A DNA stretch of 64,000 nt from Onthophagus taurus (taxonomy: Eukaryota > Arthropoda > Insecta > Coleoptera > Scarabaeidae): NCBI RefSeq assembly GCF_036711975.1, contig NC_091966.1:40679501-40743500 (forward strand), written 5' to 3'. Every line of letters starts with the position of its first letter. The stretch's first letter is position 1. A program made the position numbers and the translations under genes. The notes under the pieces are model-generated. The model searched no databases. It was not told the origin of the DNA and saw only the letters and a program-made list of their open reading frames with translations. Shown here piece after piece: positions 46,228 through 58,905 of this stretch.

Positions 46228-48745
46228 ACCAAAAGAAAATAATAATAATAACGAAGGATAAGAAGGAAAAAATACGAAATAGTTTTTTTTTTTGTTGCTT
46301 TGATAATTTTTTTGTAATATTACTTTCTTTTATTGATTTAAATTGTTTAGTTATAGAATTCCACTGATACATTCAGAAATGAAATTTGATATATGATAAT
46401 ATACAATGTATATAACGATATGAAAAATGAAACTTTAAAATTGGAGGTCTAATTTTTGGGATTTGGTCTGTGGCTTCGATTTCGTTTCTTACTGTATTTT
46501 TTTTTTTTATTTTAAATGTGCTCATGAAGATTCTGATTTAGTTTTTTTTTTCTGGATTCCCTCCTCCTCCTCCACCATAGGATTAAATTAAAAAAAAATA
46601 AAAACTGTAGAGTTAAACGAGATGTGTCAAATAAGTTTCAGGCTAAAAAATAAGGTATGTTATGGACTACTCTAACTGTGTAAAATGTGCACAGTTTATT
46701 ACTTTTTACAAATAAATTCATTAAATGAGATGATTCAATCTGTTTAATTTAGATCAATCTTTTTCAAAGTGGGCGATAACGCCCTCTTGTGGGCACTAGC
46801 GGCATACAGGGAGGCAGTAAAGGGCGCACAGTGTTACGAAGTTATGAATATCCGGCTAAAAATTTAATTACAACTAAACAAAGTTGAAAATGTTTAAGGT
46901 GGCGATTCGAACCTCTTAGGTTCGTAAAATTGATACAAAAAATCGGTTTAATTTCGCCAATGATTAAGAGATGTCGCACTATACTCCATTTCAATAAAGT
47001 CCCTAGATTTACAAAATACCGCGGCAAGGTCCGTTGAGTAAACATACTGTATAAAAAGGTGCGTTGAATAAACGTACTGTATAATGTTATCCAACTCCAT
47101 ATGAACGCTGTTTTTATGAACGTATCCCCGCAAAGGCCTCGCTGTGACGTCATTGGAAGAATTGACATCTCTATGTTTTTATTTATACAGTGTATTTCAC
47201 TTAAGAAGCAATATACGAAAATATAAAAAAAGCGATAAAATAAAATTAAAAAAATATTAAAATATAAAGCGAAATATTAACGGTTATAATTTTATTATTG
47301 TTAGGTTATCCAACTTGACTCGGTTACCATGGTGATTAAGATCCAAATATGGCAGGTGCTTGTCAAAATTGAAATTGAATTTAAGTTTTTTTAAAGAAAA
47401 AGTCTTATTTTAATTGGTTAAAAAGGCTGAATTTAACTCAAAATTGGCTTATCTAGGGTATTATAAACAAGGTAAGTGGATTAAATCAGAAAAAATATTT
47501 TTAATTTATTTCTCTTAATTAATCGATTTAAATTAACTACAATTAACGAATTTGTTATGAATGCGAGATAATCGTAAAGAATTCGAATTGTTTTAAAATT
47601 AATAAAAATTATGTTAGAATTGATGAAAAAATCGGAATAAAATTTTATTATTTTAAGGTTATCCAACTTGACTCGGTTACCATGGTGATTAAGATCGAAA
47701 TATTGCAGTTGCTTGTCAAAATTGAAATTGAATTTAAGTTTTTTTTAAAGAAAACCACATAATTAATTGGATTTAAAGGTTGTATTTAATTCAAAATGGG
47801 TAAATGGATGAAATTATAAGCAAGGTAAGTGGTAAGTGTTAAATCAAAAAAAAAAAAAATTTTAGATCAATTAAAATGTACAAGAATTTAGGGTTAAATA
47901 ATAATTAAAACTAGAACTAAAACGTTTTAGGTTTAGCCGGGCGTCTTAGACAAGAACTTAGAAAAATCTAAAGACGCACGGCTAAACCTGAATATTTCTA
48001 GGTCTAGTGTTAGTTCTAGTTTTACACTAGCACTATCACTAGAACTAACACAAGACCTAGAACTAGAAACAGTCTGGTTTAGTCGTGAAAAAAACTTTCA
48101 ATTGTCAATGTCAACTTTAATTTTATTATTATATTCGTAATCTTCATAAAATAACCTTTAAAATAAGTCCAAACACGACATATTTAACTTTAATATTAAT
48201 GGAAATACACTCACTTCCGGTTTGAAACGTCAACGTCAATTTTGACATATTTGTCATCTTCATTAAAAAACCTTTAAAATGAGTTCAAAGATGAAGCTTA
48301 TTTTAAAAAACAAAGAAGTTTGAATAAAAAAACGTTAAACCCGAAGTTAGCAACAATGAAGATAGCAATTTAATTTTTAAATATTGATACCAACCTTAAT
48401 TTTTTTTTTTTATTATATTTTTGTTTTTGTGACAAATATTAAGACATTTTATGAAAATTAAGAATATGTCAAAATGACAGTGACATTTCAAATCGGAAGT
48501 TGTTGCTTATATCTCGAGTAATATTGGAATTAAACGTATCATGTTTGGACAAATTTTAAAGGATTTTTCACGGCTATTACAAATATGTCAAAATTGACGT
48601 TGACATTCTAAACCGGAAGTTGGCTATAACTTCATTAATATTGAAGATAAATATGTCGTGTTTGTACTCATTTTAAAGGATTTTTAATGAAGATTATAAA
48701 TATGTCAAAATTGAGGTTGACATTTTAAATCTGAAGTTAGTTATC
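46228..48745. repeat. Second copy of the SR-gene 3' flank with modules E, A and B
   Basis: Continues collinear with 42129 onward at an offset of about 4100 bp: 3' UTR, hAT-like remnant (about 46753), E (47200-47890, two units), A (47890-48070) and B (48075-48745). The first copy stops inside B at about 44675; this one runs on through B. Confidence 0.85.
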
Positions 48746-48784
48746 ATATAATAGACAAATGGACAACTTCATGGTGTTCTTTCA

Positions 48785-49765
48785 TGATGTATTCTTTATT
48801 AAAAAAACCTTTAAAATGAGTCCAAACATGACGAACTTATCTCAAAAAACAAAAAAGTTTGAATAAAAAAACGTTAAACCCGAAGTTAGCAACAATGAAG
48901 ATAACAATTTAATTTTTAAATATTGATACCAACCTTAATTTTTTATTTTTTTTTATTATATTTTTGTTTTTGTGACAAATATTAAGACATTTTATGAAAA
49001 TTAAGAATGTTAAAATGACATTGACATTTCACATCGGAAGTTGCGTATATCTCGAGTAATATTGGAATTAAACGTATCATGTTTGGACTTATTTTAAAGG
49101 ATTTTTCACGACGATTACAAATATGTCAAAATTGACGTTGACATTCTAAACCGGAAGTTGGCTATAACTTCATTAATATTGAAGATAAATATGTCGTGTT
49201 TGTAGTCATTTTAAAGGATTTTTAATGAAGATTACAAATATGTCAAAATTGAGGTTGACATTTTAAATCTGAAGTTAGTTATCATATAATAGACAAATGG
49301 ACAACTTCATGGTGTTCTTTCATGATGTATTCTTTATTAAAAAAACCTTTAAAATGAGTCCAAACATGACGCACTTATCTCAAAAAACAAAAAAGTTTGA
49401 ATAAAAAAACGTTAAACCCGAAGTTAGCAACAATGAAGATAGCAATTTAATTATTAAATATTAATATCAACCTTAATTTTAAATTTTTTTTATTGTATTT
49501 TTATTTTTGTGACAAATATTAAGACATTTTATGAAAATTAAGGATATGTCAAAATGACATTGACATTTCAAATCGGAAGTTACTTATATCTCGAGTAATA
49601 TTGGAATTAAACATATCTTGTTTGGACTCATTTTAAAGGATTTTTCACGACGATTACAAATATGTCAAAATTGACGTTGACATTCTTAACCGGAAGTTGA
49701 CCATAACTTCATTAATATTGGAGATAAATATGTCGTGTTTGTACTCATTTTAAAGGATTTTTATC
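48785..49765. repeat. Module B, further tandem copies
   Basis: Two more B blocks, repeated with a period of about 537 bp. The joint word ACAACTTCATGGTGTTCTTT occurs near 48761 and 49298. They lack the A module that precedes other B copies. Confidence 0.8.
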
Positions 49766-51430
49766 ACCACGGTGAAATGAACCCAAAAGAATGCGCTATA
49801 ATATTTGAATTAAAATATAAAAATTAAAATCAAAATCGATCTACTATACAGAGTTATCCACAACGACAGTCAATTAGAACTATACAGGTGTTCCGGATCA
49901 GAGCATTATACGGTTGAAGGATATATTATTCTGAAGGGATTTTTCTTATAAAATTTTTTCGAAATGTTTATAATCGCATAGGAACTGTTTAAAAATGTCC
50001 AATAGCGAATTCACGGAAAAAGTTTATTTCTCTCTCCGTGTCGAATCTATTGGTGGCCGATTACCTGTGTCTGATTTACGATCTGCTATTGGACGATTTT
50101 AAACAGTTCCTGTATGGTTATTATTAAAGTGCGGATTTCTAGCGATTATGCTATAAATAATTTTTGATGGCAGAGCAATTTTAACGATATGCAGGTGTTT
50201 CAGGCTTTTGTAGCAAGACTTTAACAGTCGATAGATCTTTTAAAATTAGCATAATATAAACATAGGTCGACAAACGCTTTGTTTTAAAGATACAGGGTGT
50301 TTAATTAAAATTTTTTTATTAATTTTTATTTTATATTACATGTGTATTTCAACCGATTCTTTTCAAATTTGGTATACGGAGGTTTTCTGGCATGAGAAAG
50401 ACGATTATGGGGTCTGTTTTACTAAAGCCGGTAGAGGGCGCTCCGTAACGTGTTCTTTACCGATTAAAATAACAATAACTTTTTAAATGTAAAAAAATTG
50501 ATAGTTTAAACATATATGGCGCAATTAAGCGAACGACAAACAATCTAAATATTAATGATGTATGGGTACGGTGATAGAAAACGCACTCAAAGTGAAGTTT
50601 GTACATTGTCAATCAAAATTCAAAAAATGCACCACGATTAATAAAGGATCTTGTATTTGAAACATATTTCTTTAAAACCACAAATGGCGAAGTTATTGGC
50701 AATATTCCAGACATTTGACACATCCTGTATGTATGTACAGGTGTCCAAATTTCGATGGGTTTGCAGGGTATCTCAGTTATTATGAAAGAAAGAAAGTTGC
50801 GGCTTTCGCGAACCTTGGCTACTTTTTTGTGAAACTTACAATGGCGCAAACCAAATTTTCATAGCCCTCTTTGTTTTTGATATATAGGGAGTGTTTCAAA
50901 ATTTACATGGCTATCCGGAAACTTAGATTAGAATCCCTGATTTACATTAAACCTTAATTAAGAGAATTATTCAAAAATTTTAATTTAGTTGATTATTTTA
51001 GTTCCAGTTTTGAATAAGAGATGTCGCTAAAATAATTTTAAATAAAACTCTAATTATTTATAATAATTATTATTGATTACCAAACAATTTTACATTTTTA
51101 TACACAATGTTTAAAATAATATCAATAAAATTAACTTAAACATTAATGATAACCAAATGTTTTCTGTTACATTTTTTAAATATTTCTTAATTATTAATTT
51201 ATTGCTAATAGATATTAAAAATTAAGGGGATAAACATTAAAAGAAATGTGCAGATTAATCAATATTAATATCGTTACCCTTATAACTGGAATAAATTTGT
51301 GCATACTTTATAATATTTGCATACAGATACGGAGTTTAGAAGAAAACTATTTACCCAAAATGAACCGCACCCAAAAATATCACAGCTAACAAATACTAAA
51401 AAAAATATTATTTACACACCCCTATATTGA
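49765..51430. other. Intergenic sequence with a 132-bp hairpin and terminal-repeat-like words
   Basis: No gene seen. At 49980-50006 and 50085-50111 are 27-bp inverted arms (AGGAACTGTTTAAAA and complement) with two mismatches. TACAGGTGTTCC (near 49889), TACAGGGTGTTTAATT (near 50291) and TACAGGTGTCCAAATTTCG (near 50739) look like ends of mariner-like miniature elements, but I could not pair them. Confidence 0.5.
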
Positions 51431-51433
51431 AAC

Positions 51434-51439
51434 TTTATT
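51434..51439 (-). promoter_or_regulatory. Polyadenylation signal of the RhoGEF gene
   Basis: AATAAA on the minus strand, about 90 nt beyond the stop codon at 51528. Confidence 0.55.
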
Positions 51440-51527
51440 AATATAAAATAAAATTTTTAAAAACAATTTTAAGCGAGGTTCCTCTATTAATTCAAATAAA
51501 TCCAATTTAGTTAAATTAATTCATATT

Positions 51528-51659
51528 TTAAGATCTCAATCCCATTCCATTAATCATTATATTAGCTAAAGCATTCCGCCTTTTCCTCCATGCTCCCATA
51601 CCTTGGGCGTAATATTGTAAATGTCTGTACCAAATTTTAGTTTGATCCTCATCATCAGC
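51528..51659 (-). CDS. RhoGEF, terminal exon (end of PH domain)
   Basis: 43 codons and TAA. Opens after a TTTTTTTGTAG acceptor in phase 0 with ADDEDQTKIWYRHLQYYAQG, the C-terminal helix of a PH domain with its conserved Trp. A basic tail WRKRRNALANIMINGMGLRS ends the protein. It follows directly in phase from the exon at 51948-51718 (intron 51660-51717, 58 bp). No other tail domain such as SH3 or a PDZ ligand is apparent. Confidence 0.88.
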   Translation of the reverse strand, partial: ADDEDQTKIWYRHLQYYAQGMGAWRKRRNALANIMINGMGLRS

Positions 51660-51717
51660 CTACAAAAAAAAATTAATTACAAGATTGAAAAATTTTTAAT
51701 TTATAATTCTTTTTTAC

Positions 51718-51948
51718 TTTAAATATAAAAGTGTCCTTCCCAAGCAGTTCCTGCACTTCAAAGTAACTTTGCCATGCGGGGTCGGCCGCAATAACGCATC
51801 GATCTAGGTAAAGTGGCTCTCTTAGTAGAGAGTACCGACCATTTTTATCCCGCACAAGAAGTAGGGCGGCCTCTCTAACACCTGAATGACGTGAAAATAT
51901 CAAACCGTCTTCGGATGGATCAGTTCTGGTTGATGAATTGGACGATAT
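51718..51948 (-). CDS. RhoGEF, internal exon (PH domain core)
   Basis: 77 codons between a TTCTTTTAG acceptor and a GTAAAA donor, phase 0 on both sides. The first part ISSNSSTRTDPSEDGLIF is a polar loop inside the PH domain. Then come REAALLLVRDKNGRYSLL, REPLYLDRCVIAADPAW and FEVQELLGKDTFIFK, the beta strands of the domain. The upstream neighbour exon ends NALLVTNGK, so the strand order reads through without a gap. The intron to it is 6957 bp. Confidence 0.88.
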
Positions 51949-52357
51949 CTAAAAGAAAAGAATTTTTAAAATTATTATTTCACATGAAGAACAATGTTGG
52001 ATTAAGGTTAATAAAAGAAATGTAAGAAAAATGATTTCATTACTCTAAATCGAATTAATTTTGGAATTTCGAAATACTTCTACAAGAACAAGAGAAAGTT
52101 ATTCAAAAGAATATACAGTTTGATCAAAAAAGACATAAAATTGTCACGTTTAGAGATATTTTTTCTGTCAGGTTCTTTTCATGGTATTCCCCGATTTAAT
52201 AATAACACAGTTTTATTCTGGGACATTAGAAACATTTAATTCATGAAGAAATTCTACCTCGAATATTGCGCAAAATTGGTACAATATGGGTTTGATGTAA
52301 TATTAAGACCAAGGATTTATAGATTTAATATGAAGATTGATTGTGGCCCAGAATATA

Positions 52358-53349
52358 CCGGGTGATTCAGACCACCCGTACCAGGGATTTTTCTCAAAAA
52401 CACAATTACCTAAGAAGTTGCAATAAAAAATATGATAATAAAATCGTATATGAAGAATCAAATGCACCAGTTTTTATCACGCTGGTAACCGGAAGTTGGT
52501 GGTAATGACGTCAACTTAAAAATTTTCCAAGTTGTCATATGAATTAAGTTTTATCGTAGAATAGATATTTTAAAAACAAACCATTTTTTTGTAATTCGCG
52601 ACGGTAACGAAAGCTCTAACAGTACTCAAACGGGTGCTGTAATGAGACTCCTTACAGCATCCGATGCTGTAATGAGATTTTAGTAACATTTTATGGAACC
52701 AGTTCAAGTTGGTGACATTGGGTCATTAATTTTTCTAGTTGTCAATGTGACAATTTTTGTCTATGGATGTTTAAACACGTTCTTAGCATCGAATACAAGG
52801 TCCACAATGATGGTGTACATGGTGTACATGGTGTACATGAAACATTTTTTTCAGGTGAATACATTTTGTGTTTTGACAGTTTCTAATTGTCAATCATTGT
52901 CAATTCAAATTTCTATTTTCAAGTGTTACGGTGTTACCAACTGCTGCATACCTACTTCCCTACATTGTCAAAATTTATTTTATTTTTGTTAAAAGAAAAG
53001 GATAAAAACGCGAATTACAAAAAATAGCATAAAAAACACGTTTCATAAGACTTAAAGCACTCATTCATTAAAAAACTCGTGTGTTCGTTATACTATTACT
53101 TTAACTCTTCTTAGATTTAATGCAACGTTTAAGTGCTATTGATGATTACAATATTCTTTTCATATTTTTTCGTATATGAAAATTTTTAAGTTGATGTCAT
53201 TACCACCAACTTTCGGTGTTGCCCGCGTGATAAATACTGGTACATTGGATTCTTCATATACGATTTTATAATCATATTTTTTATTGCAACTTCTTAGGTA
53301 ATTGCGTTTTTGAGAAAAATCCCTGGTACGGGTGGTCTGAATCACCCGG
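52358..53349. mobile_element. TA-flanked inverted-repeat element in a RhoGEF intron
   Basis: Starts CCGGGTGATTCAGACCACCC and ends with the complement, with TA on both sides. The arms match over about 200 bp (TTTTTATCACGCTGG-like and AAGTTGGTGGTAATGACGTC paired with sequence near 53200-53260). It is 992 bp without a transposase. Internally it has a triple ATGGTGTAC repeat near 52812 and two GATGCTGTAATGAGA-type words. Confidence 0.85.
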
Positions 53350-53399
53350 TATAGTATTACGACCCAGGTACTTTCTAGTTTCCTAAGTAGAAATATTAT

Positions 53400-56300
53400 T
53401 CTTTGTTGAAAACGATAACTTCGATAATTTAGTCATTTAGGTTGGCAATGGTTATGGATGTGTGAAAATTTTTTATAAATCTATGTTTTTGATTAGTTAA
53501 GAATAATTTTTGCCCATAACAAGTTCTTAGGTTGCCAATAATCCATCATGGATTGAAATGGTTTATGAATTATACTTATTGGGTTAATAAAGAATGTTTT
53601 TTGTTCATAACAAATTTCTCCATTCTTTTTAGTTTCCTTATTGCAACATTATTCTTTGTGAGAAACGATAATTTTGGCAATTCTGCCATTTTAAGTCTTT
53701 TACGTTGGCTATAATTATGGATGAATGGAAATTTTTTACAAACTATCTTTTTGAGCCAGTTAAGAACAATTTTTGCTCATAACAAGCTTTTCAATTTTAT
53801 CCAATACTTGAATTACAACAGTATTTGATGAAAAAACGTCAATTTTAAGCATTTTTGAAATTCTAAGCCTTTTAGTTTACCAATAATCCATAATGGATTG
53901 GAATGGTTTATGAATTATACTTATTGGATTAATAAGGAATGTTTTTTATCTATAACAAATTTTTCCATTCTTTGTAGTTTCCTAGCTGCAAAATTATTCT
54001 TTGTTAGAAACGATAATTTTGGCAATTTTGCCATTTTATGTCCTTTACGTTGGCCATAATTATGGATGAGTGAAAATTTTTCATAAACTATCTTTTTGAC
54101 ATAGTTAAGAAAAATTTTTGCCCATAACAAGTTCTTCAATTTTATGCAATACTTGAGTTATAATGGTATTTGATGATAAAGATATCAACTTTAAGCTGTT
54201 TTGGAATTCTAAGCCTTTTAGGTTGCCAATAATCCATAATGGATGAAAATGGTTTCTGAATTATACTTATTGGGTTAATAAACAATGTTTTTCGTCTATA
54301 ACAAATTTCTCCATTCTTTATAATTTCCTAGCTGCAACATCATTCTTTGTTAGAAACGATAATTTTGGTAATTTTGCCATTTTAAGTCTTTTACGTTGGC
54401 CATAATTATGGATGACTGAAAATTTATTGCAAACTATCTTTTTGAGTTAGTTGAGAATATTCTTTGATCATAACAAGTTCTTCAATTTTATCCAATACTT
54501 GAATTATAATGGTATTTGATGCAAAGATGTCAATTTTAAGCTTTTTTTGAAATTCTAAGCCTTTTACTTTTCTAATAATCCATAATGGATTGAAATGGTT
54601 TATGAATTTATTATACTTATTGGGTTAATAAGGAATATTTTTTATCTATAACAATATTTTTTCCATTCCTTGTAGTTTCGTAGCTGCAACATTATTCTTT
54701 GTTAGAAACGATAATTTTGGCGATTTTTCCATTTTAAGAGTTTAACTTTGGCCATAATTATGGAGGAATGAAAAATTTTTACAAACTATCTTTTTGAGTC
54801 ACTTAAGAATAATTTTTGCCCATAACAAGTTTTTCAATTTTATCCAAGACTTGAATTATAACGGTATTTGATGATGAAGATGTCAATTTTAAGCTTTTTT
54901 GAAATTCTAAGCCTTTTACTTTTCCAATAATCCATAATGGATTGAAATGGTTTATGAATTATACTTATTAGGTTAATAAGGAATGCTTTTTATCTACAAG
55001 AAATTTTTCCATTCTTTGTAGTTTCCTCGATGCAACATTATTCTTTATTAAAAACTATAATTTTGGTAATTTTGCCATTTTAAGTCTTTTACGTTGGCCA
55101 TAATTATGGATGAGTGAAAATTTTTCATGAATTATCTTTTTGAGATAGTTAAGAATATTTTTTGTCCATAACAAGTACTTCAATTTTATCCAATACTTGA
55201 ATTATAATGGTATTTGATGAAAAAACGTCAATTTTAAGCTTTTTTGAGATTCTAAACCTCTTAGGTTGCCAATAATCCATAATGGATTAAAATGGTTTAT
55301 CAATTATACTCATTGGGTTAATAAGGAATGTTTTTATCTATAACAAATTTTTCCATTCTTTGTAGTTTCCTAGCTGCAACGTTATTCTTTGTTAGAAACG
55401 ATAATTTTGACAATTTTGCCATTTTAAGTCTTTAACTTTGGCCATAATTATGGATGAATGAAAATTTTTTACAAACTATCTTTTTGAGTTAATTAAGAAT
55501 AATTTTTGCCCATAACAAGTTCTTCAATTTTATGCAATACTTGAGTTATAATGGTATTTGATGATAAAGATATCAACTTTAAGCTGTTTTGGAATTGTAA
55601 GCCTTTTAGGTTGCCAATAATCCATAATGGATGAAAATGGTTTATGAATTATACTTATTGGGTTAATAAAGAATGTTTTTCGTCCATAACAAATTTCTCC
55701 TTTCTTCCTACCTTCCTTATTGCAATGTTATTCCTTGTTAAAAACGATAACTTTGGTAGTTTTGTCATTTTAAGTCTTTTAAGTTGGCAATAATTATGGA
55801 GGAATGATTTTTTTTTATAAATTATCTTTTTGAGATGGTTAAGAATAATTTTTGCCCATAACAAGTTCTTCAATTTTATCCAATATTTGAGTAATAACGG
55901 TATTTGATGATGAAGATGTCAACTTTGAGCTGTTTTGAAATTCTAAACCTCTTAGATTGCTAATAATCCATAATGGATGAAAATGGTTTATGAATTATAC
56001 TTATTGGGTTAATAAGGAATGTTTTATATCTATAACAAATTTTTCCATTCTTTGTAGTTTCCTAGCTGCAACATTATTCTTTGTTAGAAACGATAATTTT
56101 GGTAATTTTGCCATTTTAAGTCTTTTACGTTGGCCATAATTATGGATGAGTGAAAATATTTACAAACTATCTTTTTGAGTTCGTTAAGATTATTTTTTGA
56201 TCATAACAAGTTCTTCAATTTTATACCAGACTTGAATTATAACGGTATTTGATGAAAAGACGTCAATTTTAAGCTTTTTTGAAATTCTAAGCCTTTTACT

Positions 56301-58200
56301 TTTCCAATAATCCATAATGGATTAAAATGGTTTATGAATTATACTTATTGGGTTAATAAGGAATATTTTTTATCCATAACAATTTTTTCCAATCTTTGTA
56401 GTTTCCTAGCTACAACATTATTCTTTGTTAGAAACTATAATTTTGGCGATTTTTCCATTTTAAGTCTTTTACGTTGGCCATAATTATGGATGAGTGAAAA
56501 TTTTTCATGAATTATCTTTTTGAGTCAGTTAAGAATAATTTTTGCCCATAACAAGTTTTTCAATTTTATCCAAGACTTGAATTATAACGGTATTTGATGA
56601 AAAGATGTCAATTTTAAGCTTTTTTGAAATTCTAAGCCTTTTACTTTTCCAATAATCCATAATGAATTAAAATGGTTTATGAATTATACTTATTGGCTTA
56701 ATAAGGAATATTTTTTATCCATAACAATTTTTTCCAATCTTTGTAGTTTCCTAGCTACAACATTATTCTTTGTTAGAAACTATAATTTTGGCGATTTTTC
56801 CATTTTAAGTCTTTTACGTTGGCCATAATTATGGATGAATAAAAATTTTTTACAAACTATCTTTTTGAGTCAGTTAAGAATAATTTTTGCCCATAACAAG
56901 TTTTTCAATTTTATCCAAGACTTGAATTATAACGGTATTTGATGAAAAGATGTCAATTTTAAGCTTTTTTGAAATTCTAAGCCTTTTACTTTTCCAATAA
57001 TCCATAATGGATTGAAATGGTTTATGAATTATACTTATTGGGTTAATAAGGAATGATTTTTATCTATAACAAATTGTTCCAATCTTTGTAGTTTGCTAGC
57101 TGCAACATTATTCTCTGTTAGAAACGATAATTTGGCGATTTTTTCATTTTAAGTCTTTAACTTTGGCCATAATTATGGATGAGTGAAAATTTATAGCAAA
57201 CTATCTTTTTGAGTTAGTTGAGAATAATTTTTGCCCATAACAAGTTTTTCAATTTTATCCAATACTTGAGTTATAACGGTATTTGATGAAAAGACGTCAA
57301 TTTTAAGTTTTTTGAAATTCTAAGCCTTTGACTTTTCCAATAGTCCATAATGGATTGAAATGGTTTATCTATCAATTATACTTATTGGGTTAATAGGGAA
57401 TGTTTTTTATCTATAACAAATTTTTCCATTCTTTGTAGTTTCCTAGTTACAACATTATTCTTTGTTAGAAACGATAATTTTGGCAATTTTGCCACTTTAA
57501 GTCTTTAACATTGGCCATAACTATGGATGAGTGAAAATTTTTTACAAACTATCTTTTTGAGTTAGTTTAGAAGAATTTTTGCCCATAACAAATTTTATCA
57601 TTTATATATTTCTTCAATTTTATCCAATACTTGAATTATAACGATATTTGATGATGAAGACGTCAACTTTAAGCTTTTTTGAAATTCTAAGCCTTTTAGT
57701 TTGTCAATAATCCATAATGGATTGAAATGGTTTATGAATTATACATATTTGGTTAATAATGAATGTTTTTCGTCCATAACAAATTTCTCCATTCTTTCTA
57801 GTTTCGTTATTGCAATGTTATTCCTTGTTAAAAACGATAAATTTGGTAGTTTTGACATTTCAAGTTTTGTAAGTTGGCAATAATTATGGATGAATGATTT
57901 TTTTTTATAAACTATCTTTTTGAGATGGTTAAGAATAATTTTTGCCCATAACAAGTTCTTATATCTTATTCAATGCTTTAGTTATAACGGTATTTGATGA
58001 TAAAGACGTCAACTTTAAGCTTTTTTGACTTTCCAAGCATTTTATTTTGACAATAATCCATAATGGATTGAAATGGTTTATGAATTATTCTTATTGGGTT
58101 AATAAAGAATATTTTTTATCTATAATAATTTTTTCCATTCTTTGTAGTTTCCTAGCTTTGTGAGAAACGATAATTTCGGCAATTTTGCCATTTTAAGTAT
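53400..58200. repeat. 347-bp satellite array, about 14 copies, in a RhoGEF intron
   Basis: AATAATCCATAATGGAT recurs about every 347 bp (near 53882, 54231, 54580, 54927, 55274, 55615, 55965, 56305, 56998, 57705 and 58052). Other fixed words are TGGCCATAATTATGG, GCCCATAACAAGTTCTTCAA and TGTAGTTTCCTAGCTGCAAC. Short frames here repeat with the monomer and are not genes. Confidence 0.92.
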
Positions 58201-58254
58201 TTTACGTTGGCCATAATATAATTTCCATTTCTTTGCAATATAGCTTTTCCTGGA

Positions 58255-58790
58255 ATGTTTGTAAATTAGAGGTCTTCCACATCATCTTTAAGACAGCTAC
58301 TATGCAAAATTAGCTTTATTTTTCTTGAATTTTTCCAAATTTCGAGATGATCAGAAACTCTGATCAAACTAATTGAATCTGCATCGTATTGCTGATCATT
58401 TATAGCAGCAAATATGGAATGAAAACAATTTCTGTCATTTGATATATTTCTGGAAACCCAATTTCTTTTAAATTTTTCCAAATTTTAACTTGAGCAGAAT
58501 TTCTGATTAATTTAGATTAAGCTGTATCGTATTCCTCATCATCTTAAGTAGCAAATACGGAAAGAAAAGAAGTTTTGCAATTTCTTTCAAAGCCGTTCTC
58601 ACTGGAATTTTTGCAAATTTCGGGTTGAATGGAATTTCTGACCAATTTAGTTTGATCTGCATCGTATTTTTGTTAAGATATAGCAGGAAAGTTGGAAAGA
58701 AAATAATTCTGGAATTTTTACAAATTTTAGGTTGAGCAGAATTTCTGATTAATCTAGTTTTCTAGTAGCATGGATGAATGCTAATTATAT
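58255..58790. repeat. 144-bp satellite, diverged copies 3' of the DH exon
   Basis: Three to four diverged monomers with TTGAGCAGAATTTCTGATTA, CTGCATCGTATT and GCAAATACGGAAAG. They are the same family as 60230-64000 on the other side of the coding exon, and abut the end of the 347-bp array. Confidence 0.8.
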
Positions 58791-58905
58791 CAACTTTTTT
58801 CAATGACAATTTGCCAACCTAAATTTGAAATATTTAAACATCACGCAAGCATATTTAGTTTCATAAAGGAAATTATTACAACAAATTTATTTTTTAATTT
58901 CTTAC

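Noticed and set aside
53532..57954. Several 60-76-codon frames with similar wording on both strands
   Set aside because: They recur with the 347-bp monomer and have no domain.
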